Below are positions 26,044-33,230 of a stretch of DNA of 33,230 nucleotides, piece by piece. The first letter of the stretch is position 1, and the number at the start of each line of letters is the position of its first letter. Origin of the DNA: Paulinella micropora (taxonomy: Eukaryota; Cercozoa; Imbricatea; Euglyphida). The position numbers and the translations under genes are program-made. The stretch lies in assembly GCA_009731375.1 (NCBI GenBank), contig BJOX01000085.1:493360-526589 (forward strand), given 5' to 3'. The notes under the pieces are model-generated. The model saw only the letters and a program-made list of their open reading frames with translations, did not search any database and was not told the DNA's origin.

Positions 26044-26093
<50 letters not shown>

Positions 26094-26151
26094 AGCAACA
26101 ACCATTCAAACACAGAAGGAAAGAGATGTATCAACCCTAACTTTGTTGGAG

Positions 26152-26220
<69 letters not shown>

Positions 26221-26495
26221 GTGCTTCTCTGTCAATGGCTGATGCATTTCTGCACATGCGCCTCCATCGTCTCACCCGTGAGGGGAGTACGAAGAATTGA
26301 CGATAAGCTCTAATGACACCCCCGCAAGGGCAGTTCCAACACTTCCAGACGGGCCGGTATGTTCAATGAAAATACTGGTCCAGAAATAGACCGGTATGTT
26401 CAAAGAAAATACTGGTGGCACCGACGGGAATCGAACTGGCGACAGGGCCCAGATGGTAGAACTTAACCACTGGGCTATCACGGTGTCCAATAATG

Positions 26496-26547
<52 letters not shown>

Positions 26548-26731
26548 TAATAATAGTGTATCTCCTGCCAATTGCTGAGCCAAAAGGCCATGTGCATCCA
26601 GTCCTCCATTCCATAAGGAAAGTCTCCACACCAATCGGTGGAATAAAGGAAGTGACGGCATAGAACATTACTCTAGGAGCTTTATACCAATCAGCCCATG
26701 GAAAGGACCGATGGCCTATGTACTCCCTAAC

Positions 26732-26786
<55 letters not shown>

Positions 26787-26858
26787 GTAATAATAATAAT
26801 AATTAATAATAATAATAATAATAATAACAATAATAATAATAATAATAATTATTATTAT

Positions 26859-26889
<31 letters not shown>

Positions 26890-27076
26890 AAGAAGAAGAA
26901 GAAGAAGAAGAAGAAGAAGAAGAAGAAGAAGAAGAAGAAGAAGAAGAAATAGGAAAGGCAAGAGTGAGAGATTGAGGGGACAGGACCAGAAAAAGATAAG
27001 GAAACAAAACAAAACAAAACAAAACAAAGCAAAACAAAGCAAAACAAAGCAACAGCAATAGCAATGATAGCAACAA

Positions 27077-27115
<39 letters not shown>

Positions 27116-27140
27116 AAACAACAACAACAACAACAACAAC

Positions 27141-27171
<31 letters not shown>

Positions 27172-27871
27172 ACAGACCAGAAAAGGACAAGGAGGGATGC
27201 TATCCCCTTCGCAGCGGTAGGTTCGCCGCAAACGTAGACGCCCATCATTGTGATGAGAAAGTTCGATAGCCTGCACACAAAACAAACATAACTTGCGTTG
27301 TGTGTGTTGGGCGTCAGGAGAAAGATAGCCTGAACACAAAAAAACGCGCCATCGTATTACCACGTCAGGAGAAAGTTTGCGCGTAGGTGCACATATAAAC
27401 GCAGATGTATGCAAAATGTGTGACAGTAGGCATGAATAAGCGTAAATATACAAAATGCAGTGTAAGTGAAACGCTGACAAGCTTGAGAGGCCCCCACATG
27501 TAGGTATGTATGCATCGTCAACAGATGCATGCAAATGCATGTATGCAAGCATGTATGCCGTTACCTTGCGTGTGCGTGCGTATGCACGTATGCATGTATG
27601 GATGGATATGCAATAATGTGATGTACATCCCCACATGCATGCGTTGCATTCATAGTACGCGTAGATGTATGAATGGATATGTTGCGTAAAATACATACAA
27701 GTAAGAGGTCCCCAGGAAACTGGAGAGGGCTGCCCAGAAGAAAAACACCGAGTGTACAACAACAACCGTCTCCAACGAAATATTGTCAAGTACCCCCATG
27801 ACACGTGGTACAAAGGAGCTTCTAAAAAACGCAAGAAGAAGCCAGTGCAACAAATACAGGAAGAGTTATAG
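22744..27871 (+). CDS. Unidentified gene, four phase-compatible exons
   Basis: Exons 22744-22917, 23850-23965, 25517-25594 and 27706-27871 can be joined with phases 0, 2, 2 and a stop at 27869-27871, giving 178 codons. The chain is hypothetical: the second acceptor comes straight after a gap and a TTG array, and the last acceptor (TACAAGTAAG) has no pyrimidine tract. The product is basic, with a C-terminal KGASKKRKKKPVQQIQEEL that could be a nuclear signal. No domain is recognised. Further exons could lie in the 592-base gap or upstream. Confidence 0.35.
22918..23849. repeat. GT tract, assembly gap and TTG tract
   Basis: (GT)n to 22991, N run 22992-23583 (592 bases), then (TTG)n at about 23620-23828 with CTG interruptions. 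Confidence 0.97.
23850..23965 (+). CDS. Possible exon (MRLIIAHAKEKWIKESAATH)
   Basis: Follows CCCTGTAG and begins ATGATCACG, so it could be a first coding exon or an internal one. It reads MITAEKGFKMRLIIAHAKEK then WIKESAATHKYARPETTK and meets the donor AAAAT|GTATAC in phase 2. Confidence 0.4.
23966..25516. repeat. Intronic or intergenic tracts: TA, CT, TTC and TATC
   Basis: AT-rich sequence to 24290; a low-repeat piece at 24290-24420; poly-C (13) then poly-A at 24421; CT/CTTT-rich sequence to 24700; ACT and ATC triplets to 24770; a pyrimidine tract dominated by TTC/CTT at about 24770-25275; (TATC)n to 25376; (CT)n to 25463. No exon is supported. Confidence 0.9.
25517..25594 (+). CDS. Possible exon (EDKNANQIVQNGEHPGQDTQ)
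   Basis: 78 nt between CGCGCAG and CACAC|GTATGT. Phase 2 to 2 reads EDKNANQIVQNGEHPGQDTQ then TDKTHT. A second frame (KMQIRSFKMVNTLGKTRKQT) is also open, so the frame is not certain. Confidence 0.3.
25595..26220. repeat. GA, TA, GATA, CAA, ACT and AAT tracts
   Basis: (GA)n at 25605-25695, (TA)n at 25700-25733, (GATA)n to 25815, unique sequence to 25880, (CAA)n and (CAG)n to 26000, (ACT)n at 26045-26092, and (AAT)n from 26152. The AAT tract is the tail of the family A copy that follows, read on the minus strand. Confidence 0.92.
26221..26488 (-). mobile_element. Family A tRNA-derived SINE, copy 6 (full length, minus strand)
   Basis: Complete element in reverse orientation: GTGCTTCTCTGTCAATGG at its 3' end and CGGTGTCC at its 5' end. 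Same length (268 bp) and internal duplication as the plus-strand copies. One duplicate reads AAAGAAAATACTGG, a point change. Confidence 0.85.
26489..26555. repeat. AAT tract between family A and family B
   Basis: (AAT)n, about 67 bp, the tail of the family B copy on the minus strand. Confidence 0.95.
26556..26729 (-). mobile_element. Family B short interspersed element, copy 3 (minus strand)
   Basis: Complete reverse copy from GTGTATCTCCTGCC to TACTCCCTAA. On the minus strand the order is B, (ATT)n, A, which fits the alternating A and B order on the plus strand at 3284-4710. Confidence 0.75.
26730..27170. repeat. AAT, GAA, CAAAA and CAA tracts
   Basis: (AAT)n to 26860, then (GAA)n at about 26861-26948 with some 29 units, a short unique piece, (ACAAA)n at 27000-27050, and (CAA)n and (AAT)n to 27168. 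No gene is seen. Confidence 0.95.
27171..27705. other. Low-repeat region upstream of the 27706 exon
   Basis: Mostly unique, with scattered ATGCATG-rich pieces. A minus-strand reading is open for long stretches (27357-27548) but shows no protein pattern I trust. Confidence 0.5.
27706..27871 (+). CDS. Possible terminal exon (KYPHDTWYKGASKKRKKK)
   Basis: Reads GPQETGEGCPEEKHRVYNNN, then RLQRNIV and KYPHDTWYKGASKKRKKK, with stop TAG at 27869-27871. The basic end is typical of a nuclear signal. The acceptor is weak, and a second frame (LERAAQKKNTECTTTTVSNE) is open across the same stretch. Confidence 0.35.
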
Positions 27872-28639
27872 CAGTGATGACTGTTACTATTACTGTTACT
27901 GTTACTGTTAACTGTTACTGTTGACTGTTACTGTTAACTGTTACTGCTACTGTTATTGTTACTATTACTAGTTACTCTGACTATTTCTGTTACTGTTATT
28001 GTTACTATTACTAGTACTATTACTACCATTTTACTATTATTATTACTATTATTATCATTATCATTATTTTGTTATCTTATGTAATGTCATGCCATGCCAT
28101 GCCATGTAATGTAATGTAATGTAATGTTGTGTTATATTGTGTTATGTTGTCTTATGTTGGGTTGTGTTGTGTTACGTTATGCTGTGTGGTTTTGTTTTGT
28201 GTGATGTGATGTTGTGTGGTGTGGCATGGTGTTATTGAGTACTGTTATGTTATGTCATGTTATGTTATGTTATGTTATGTTATCTTATGTTATGTTGTGT
28301 TATTTTGTGTTATGTTGTGTTATGTTGTGTCATGTTATGTTATGTTATGCTATGTTATGTTATGTTATGTTATGATATGTAATCTGTTATATGTCGTATG
28401 TCTTATTTCTTATTATGTTATCTTACGTTATCTTATTTTATGATCTGTTATGTTGTGTTATGTCATGTGTTATGTAATGAAATGTAATGATTCACGTAAT
28501 GTTATGTAATGTGATGTTATCTTATGCAATGTAATGTAATATGATGTAATTGTGTAATGTCCAGTCATGTCAGTACTCATGTCATGTCATGTCATGTCCT
28601 ATAATGTAATGTAATGTATCCCTTGTTCCCCTAGATTAG
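27872..28639. repeat. TGTTAC, TGTTA and TGTAA repeat field
   Basis: Degenerate ACTGTT hexamers to about 28025, then pentanucleotides ATGTT, ATGTA and TGTCA. No gene is visible; open frames encode Cys-Tyr-Val runs. Confidence 0.92.
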
Positions 28640-28741
28640 CAAGCACTGAATATCAAACATGACGTCATCTCTTGTTGGCTTCGTCATTTGCTTGATGCTC
28701 ACCAGCATCCAATCCTCAGCTACCAGAACCTTGTATTGAAG
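28640..28741 (+). CDS. Possible exon of unknown protein (QALNIKHDVISCWLRHLLDA)
   Basis: 102 nt, exactly 34 codons, between CTAGATTAG and TTGAAG|GTTAGC. Reads QALNIKHDVISCWLRHLLDA then HQHPILSYQNLVLK. It is isolated in a field of pentanucleotide repeats. Another frame starts at ATG 28658 and looks like a short signal peptide (VGFVICLMLTSIQSSA) but stops at once. Confidence 0.4.
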
Positions 28742-29130
28742 GTTAGCATTGTTAGATACAGTATTAGATTTGATTACATGAATACATAAGACGAAATGAG
28801 ATGATCTGAGATGCGACGAGATAAGGTAATATTAGAGTAGATAGATGAGATTAAATTAGATTGCATGAGTGTAGATTAGATTTGATGAGATTCGATGACA
28901 TTCGATGAGATGAGATATGTAATGTAAAGTAATGTAATGTAATGTAATGTAATGTAATGTAATATATTGTAATGTAATGTAATGTAACGTTATGTACCTT
29001 TTGTAATGTAATCTAATGTAATGTAATGTAATGTAATGTAATGTAAATGTAATGTAATGTAATGTAACGGTAATGGCAATATAATGTAATGTACTCCCCC
29101 CCCCCCCTCGGTCCCTCTGCAGTGATTTTT
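28742..29130. repeat. TGTAA/GATGA pentanucleotide tract
   Basis: AT-rich GATGA/GATTA units to 28915, then (TGTAA)n to 29090 and a short C run. Confidence 0.9.
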
Positions 29131-29136
29131 TTTTCA

Positions 29137-29328
29137 CAGTAAGCAAGGTTTAATGAGAAAAAAAGAAAAAATAAAGAAGAGCTTCATTCAAATGAATTCT
29201 GGTTCCAAGGAACGACAATACAAGCTTTTTTTTTTCCAGTAAGCAAGGTTTAATGAGAAGGAGACGAAAGAAAAATAAAGAAGAGCCTAATTCAAAAGAA
29301 ATCTGGTTCCAAGGAACGACAGTAAAAG
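29137..29328 (+). repeat. Tandem duplication of about 95 bp
   Basis: Two similar copies, each starting with a T-run and CAG|TAAGCAAGGTTTAATGAG and ending TGGTTCCAAGGAACGACA. Copy 1 starts near 29137 and copy 2 near 29238. The second is open as LMRRRRKKNKEEPNSKEIWF; the first differs in length by a non-multiple of three. This resembles the acceptor-edge duplications in the CDIN1-like gene. Confidence 0.8.
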
Positions 29329-30250
29329 CTCAAAAGGAAATCTGGACCTAAAGGTTCAACAGAAAGCTCCTGGAAAGAATAAAATGGAAGAGAAAAGAAA
29401 AAGAAAAAGAAAAACAAAGATAGAAAGAAAGAAAGAAAGGAACCAAGAGAAAAGGAAAAAACAACAAGGAAAAGAATAGAGAACGAAGAGAAAAACAACA
29501 AAGAAAGATAAAAAAACGAAACACAAAAGAGAAAAGAAACAACAAACAAAAGAAACAAAAAAACAAACAAACAAACGAAACAAAAGAAACAAAAACAAAA
29601 CAAAAAGACAACAACAGAAGCAGCGACAAACACCAAAAGCAAACACAAACAAACAAACACATGGCCCGACAAGGGCAAGGGAGACGATACTGAACTAGAA
29701 GGCAAGAGCAGAAAGCGCCGGCAGAAGTAAGACATAACTAACCATTGGCGCAAGTGAGATAAATTGACAGTCAGTGAGACAGCTCTTAAGGAAACTGCAG
29801 CACCTAACGCAATTCACTCGCATTCATGGGCCATCGTAGCCAGGAGGGTGGTGTGCAGAGCGTAGTAAGGCTCGACGTGGCGTACTCGCGACGCGATTAT
29901 GCCGAGTGCTGCAATATCCATAAGGACCAGCCCAAGCCTGGCAACCTCATAGACATGCAGCCTCAAGCTAGTCGAGCCAAACCACTCCGCACCCCACCCC
30001 CCTCATAGACCAGAAGAAACTCCACAAGCCACAACCATAAACATAAAGATGTACCACACAAGAGCAAGCCCAAACCTAACAAGCAGCAGCAAGTGAAAAA
30101 CGAAAAAGCAAAAAGAAAACAAAAGGGGAAAAGAAAGAGAAAAAGAGAGAGAACCTTGCTTACGGTAAAGGAGAGAGAGAGAGAGGAAGAAGAAAAAAGA
30201 GATAGAGAAAGGATAAGAAAGAGTCGAACTTCCTCATCATTTCACTTCAA
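29329..30250. other. Purine-rich region without a clear gene
   Basis: A-rich and GA-rich sequence at 29350-29660, unique sequence at 29660-30060, and A/G-rich sequence to 30230. A plus-strand frame from ATG 29826 (60 codons) has no recognisable feature. Confidence 0.5.
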
Positions 30251-30254
30251 AATC

Positions 30255-30330
30255 TCTAGATCGGCGAACAGTGTGGGACTCGGGTTAAGACCGCAAAAGA
30301 ACCCCCTACCCACTAAACTAAAACGGGCCC
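30255..30330 (-). mobile_element. Possible second tRNA-derived head (minus strand)
   Basis: On the minus strand a box A-like TAGTTTAGTGG (30310-30320) is followed, after a spacing typical of tRNA promoters, by ACCCGAGTCC (30276-30285), a partial box B. It is unrelated to family A in sequence. Only one copy is in the window, so a repeat family is not shown. Confidence 0.3.
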
Positions 30331-30421
30331 TGTAAAAACTCCTGGTGGGAGAAAAATAGGCCCCCAAAAAAATGCAGTTAAGCACGAACGCCTGAGGGGC
30401 TAAACCCTATGCCAAGAAAGA

Positions 30422-30453
30422 AACGAGAGAGAGAGAGAGAGAGAGAGCGAAGG

Positions 30454-30508
<55 letters not shown>

Positions 30509-30608
30509 AAGAGCGACAGAGAGAGAGAACGAGAGAGAAGAGAGAGAGAGATAGAGAGAGAGAGAAGAGAGATAGAGAGAGAGAGAAGAGAGAGAGAGAG
30601 AGCGAGAG

Positions 30609-30641
<33 letters not shown>

Positions 30642-30750
30642 GGAGAGAAGAGAGAGAGGGAGAGAGAAGAGAGAGAGAGAACGAGAGAGAGAGAGAGAGA
30701 GAACGAGAGAGAGAAAGAGATAGAGAAAAGGAGAGAAAGAAAGTGAAAGC
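30422..30750. repeat. GA tract
   Basis: About 330 bp of (GA)n with GAAGA and GAGC interruptions. No gene; open frames encode Arg-Glu or Ser-Leu runs. Confidence 0.97.
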
Positions 30751-31052
30751 AAAGGAAAAAAGGCAGTCCAGGACATAAAGAGCTAGAGGAGTCAAGGGCG
30801 AAGGAACAGCAGGAGCAGATGCTTGTCTCTGTAAATGAGATCTCAGGAACGAGTGCTTATCAACTCTAGGGCGAAGGCTTGTGCCAGTCCAGAAAAGCCA
30901 GATTATCAAGCAACACTTTTTTTTTCTGGGTTTTTTTTTTTTTTTTTTTTTTTTGTTTTTCGTATGGATGGATGCATCGATTAGAAGAAACGAAACAAAT
31001 GCAAGAAACAGATATGCTTGATATGCATTATGTCAACAAAATTGCGAGCAGT
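30751..31052. other. Unique sequence with poly-T runs
   Basis: Low-repeat sequence with runs of T at 30918-30953. Nothing else is recognised. Confidence 0.5.
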
Positions 31053-31220
31053 GGACACCGTAGCAGCAAAGTACATTATTTAGGCCCGTTCTATGCGGGT
31101 CCTAATCGAGCCGTTACGCCACCAGATAGTGCCGGCCCGGAGGCTAATAATCGCATTTCCACCCTTAGGAAGGTGGAAGGTAATTAGCCCATACTTTCAG
31201 CTACCAGCAGGCACGGTTGT
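31053..31220 (+). mobile_element. Diverged family A relative
   Basis: Starts GGACACCGTAGCAGC, has TTTAGGCCC where family A has TCTGGGCCC, ATCGAGCCGTTACGCCACCA where family A has box B plus CGGTGCCACCA, then GCCGGCCCG, CCCTTAGGAAGGTGG and GGCACGG at positions matching the body. It lacks the internal duplication and the ATT tail. It looks like an old copy or a related subfamily. Confidence 0.5.
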
Positions 31221-31752
31221 TGTTGGCACTGTAATCTGACGCACAGCTTCTCCATGTCGTATAATAGCTAAATACAGAATACGGAGCTTGTCTTGAAATT
31301 TCTCAATTTCTAGAATTTGCTTCGCGTCAATTCTACAAAGATGACAGGGTCAATCGTGGATAGTTTACTGGTTGGTTGGTCATCAAAAAATACCAAAAAA
31401 GTGGCCCGAGGCTACGGGTTATTTGCGAAAAAAATTAGCTCGCATAGAACAAATTTTGAAAAATCTCGAAAGGGCGGAACGTCCCACTTTTTACAGCCAA
31501 AGGTAATAGTGAGGCAACAGAGCTTTTGTTGTGTATGTTCTTCAAAAACTACGTTTATCACCGCAAACGTAAGTTCCTGAAACGAATGCTTGGCGTGGCA
31601 CCGACAAACGATCTGGAGTGGTCACCAATCTCGCTCATCTATTCCCTTCTTCAGTACCTCTTTCCGAAACAGATCAATCTTGAATTCATGTCTGGAAGTT
31701 GCACAGAACCTGTTGCAGAATATTAATCTACACTACATTTGAATAGTACTTT
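31221..31752. other. Low-repeat region with weak coding signals
   Basis: A frame from ATG 31341 is open to a strong donor consensus AAC|GTAAGT at 31569 (76 codons, e.g. SKNTKKVARGYGLFAKK). An overlapping frame (31526-31726) reads LGVAPTNDLEWSPISLIYSL and stops at 31724-31726. Neither matches a family I know. Confidence 0.3.
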
Positions 31753-31890
31753 GAATTATTTTCTTTTCTTCATGCATGAGATTTGGCTGTTTCGATGGCT
31801 TTTCTCAACAGAAGGAGCGACGAATTATTTTCTTTTCTTCATGCATGAGATTTGGCTGTTTCGATGGCTTTTCTCAACAGAAGGAGCGAC
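31753..31890 (+). repeat. Perfect 69-bp tandem duplication
   Basis: 31753-31821 and 31822-31890 appear identical, from GAATTATTTTC to AAGGAGCGAC. It is not built on a microsatellite, and the identity suggests a recent event or an assembly artefact. Confidence 0.93.
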
Positions 31891-31937
31891 GGTTGCTTAA
31901 TTTCTAGTGCTCTTTCGAATTCCTTAAGTTTTGACTT

Positions 31938-32704
31938 AGTTTTTTCCGTGGTGTGAGTTTTTTCCGTGGTGTGTGTATGTGTGTGTGTGAGTGTGTATGT
32001 GTGTGTGTGTCTGTGTGTCTGTGTGTGTCTGTGTGTGTGTGTATCTGTGTGTGTGTGTGTGTGTGTCTGTGTGTGTGTATGTGTGTGTGTGTGGTGGTGG
32101 TGGTGGTGGTGTGTGTGTGTGGTGGTGGTGGTGGTGTGTGTGTGTGTGTGCGTGTGGTGGTTGTGTGTGGTGGATGTTGGGTGGGGTGGTGGTGTTGTGG
32201 GTGGTGGTGTTGTGGGTGGTGTTGTGTGTGTTGTTGTGGTGTGTGTGTGTGTGTGTGTGTTGGTGGTGTTGTGGGTGGTGTTGTGTGTTGTGTGTGTGTG
32301 TTGTTGTTGTTGTTGTGGATGTTGGGTGGGGTGGTGGTGTTGTGGGTGGTGGTGTTGTGTGTGGTGTTGTGTGTGGTTGTGTGTGTGTTGGTGTTGCGGA
32401 TGTTGGGTGGAGTGGTGTTGTGTGTGGTGTTGTGTGTGGTGTTGTGTGTGGTGTTGTGTTGGTGTTGTGTGTTGGTGTTGTGGATGTTGGGTGGGGTGGT
32501 GGTGTTGTGTGTTGGTGTTTTGTGATGGTGTTGTGTGTTGGTGTTGTGGGTGTTGGGTGCTGTGTGTGCAGTTGTGTGTGGTGTTGTGTGTGTTGTGTGT
32601 GGTGCTGTGTGTGGTGCTGTGTGTGGTGCTGTGTGTGGAGTTGTGTGTGGCGTTGTGTATGGCGTTGTGTGTGGTGTTGTGTGTGTTGTATGATTATGTT
32701 GAAT
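31938..32704 (+). repeat. GT-rich satellite field
   Basis: An 18-bp duplication (AGTTTTTTCCGTGGTGTG) leads into (GT)n, then GTG/GTGTT units with recurrent GGATGTTGGGTGGGGTGGTG near 32173, 32318, 32398 and 32483. Runs of GG and GGGG on the plus strand could form short G-quadruplexes. No gene is seen. Confidence 0.92.
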
Positions 32705-32711
32705 AGTAATT

Positions 32712-32806
<95 letters not shown>
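32712..32806. repeat. AAT tract
   Basis: (AAT)n, about 95 bp, with no SINE copy attached in this window. Confidence 0.97.
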
Positions 32807-32807
<1 letters not shown>

Positions 32808-33230
32808 TGGTGTACGAATAGTAATAATACTATATCTGAGGCGTACTAATGCAGCTAATGGCATATCCTCAACGAACATAAGCCTCCAATACCCTTGTTC
32901 GAGGTCCTCCACCCCCCCGTGTCAGTCTCTCGCCTGATGATCGGGGCCACCAATGGAGCTCCTGACAAGACTGCACTAAGCCGAGGTTATTCCGCAGTCC
33001 CAGCAACCTCTTGCAAGACGTCACCGAATGTGCAAGTGCATACACCAAGCGCGGTTGCTGCCTCGAAACCCCACCCATAACAATCTGGTGTCTGCTGAGT
33101 CCTGGGCTATCAACCAGCATATGCGGAGTTTAAGATCTTTTACGCGCGCAACGACCCTCCTCCCCAGCATCTACCACCAAAGGGTTATGAGTTGGCGTCA
33201 CAGTTTAACGCCTTGAGGCCATTGGGCTGG
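32807..33230. other. Low-repeat end of window
   Basis: Unique sequence. Short open frames on both strands show no recognisable protein, and no splice-bounded exon can be defended. Confidence 0.5.

Noticed and set aside
28658-28738. Signal-peptide mini-ORF (VGFVICLMLTSIQSSA)
   Set aside because: It stops after 26 codons. The overlapping frame is an exact 34-codon exon with splice borders on both sides.
30409-30723. Arg-Glu repeat protein resembling an SR-type domain
   Set aside because: It is pure (GA)n; both strands are open, and no flanking coding sequence supports it.

Overview
This is eukaryotic nuclear DNA from a genome extremely rich in microsatellites. It shows GT-AG introns, tiny exons (24 to 174 nt), tRNA-derived short interspersed elements, an LTR and hundreds of simple-repeat copies. 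I cannot name the organism. The one gene I recognise is only distantly similar to its animal counterpart, so a protist or alga is my guess, not a result. Most long open frames here are translated microsatellites (Ile, Leu, Tyr-Val-Cys-Met or Thr-Tyr-Ile-His runs) and were not annotated. Five N gaps interrupt the sequence.

Layout. 1-2098 and 3207-4920 hold (ATT)n tracts with repeated copies of two short elements: family A (tRNA-like head, about 268 bp, five copies) and family B (about 172 bp, two copies), all on the plus strand. Both families recur on the minus strand at 26221-26729, and a diverged A relative lies at 31053-31220. Between 2099 and 6180 a chain of small plus-strand exons encodes an unidentified protein with a Ser/His-rich last segment. 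From about 6403 to 21002 lies a gene of at least 15 exons for a CDIN1/C15orf41-like nuclease (TPD-motif family), with the TPD and WLDAK active-site motifs, an FGPG motif and a charged C-terminal tail. Exon phases agree at every junction except exon 9/10, which lies beside a gap. 21379-21569 looks like the LTR of a Copia-type element. 22744-27871 holds four phase-compatible exons of an unknown basic protein, followed by an isolated exon at 28640-28741. The remainder is pentanucleotide, purine/pyrimidine and GT-rich repeats with little recognisable coding sequence.

The most striking feature is how the introns of the CDIN1-like gene are built. At nearly every exon, partial copies of the exon edge together with its splice site are repeated on the intron side. 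Copies of acceptor edges lie upstream of the intact exon and copies of donor edges lie downstream, and they are separated by microsatellites. The clearest case is a 40-bp unit carrying the exon end and its GT donor, repeated 13 times at 8791-9309. The microsatellite motifs also resemble the neighbouring splice signal: GTATGT-type repeats begin at donors, and CT, CTTT or TATC repeats precede acceptors. This suggests that these introns grew by tandem duplication anchored at splice junctions.
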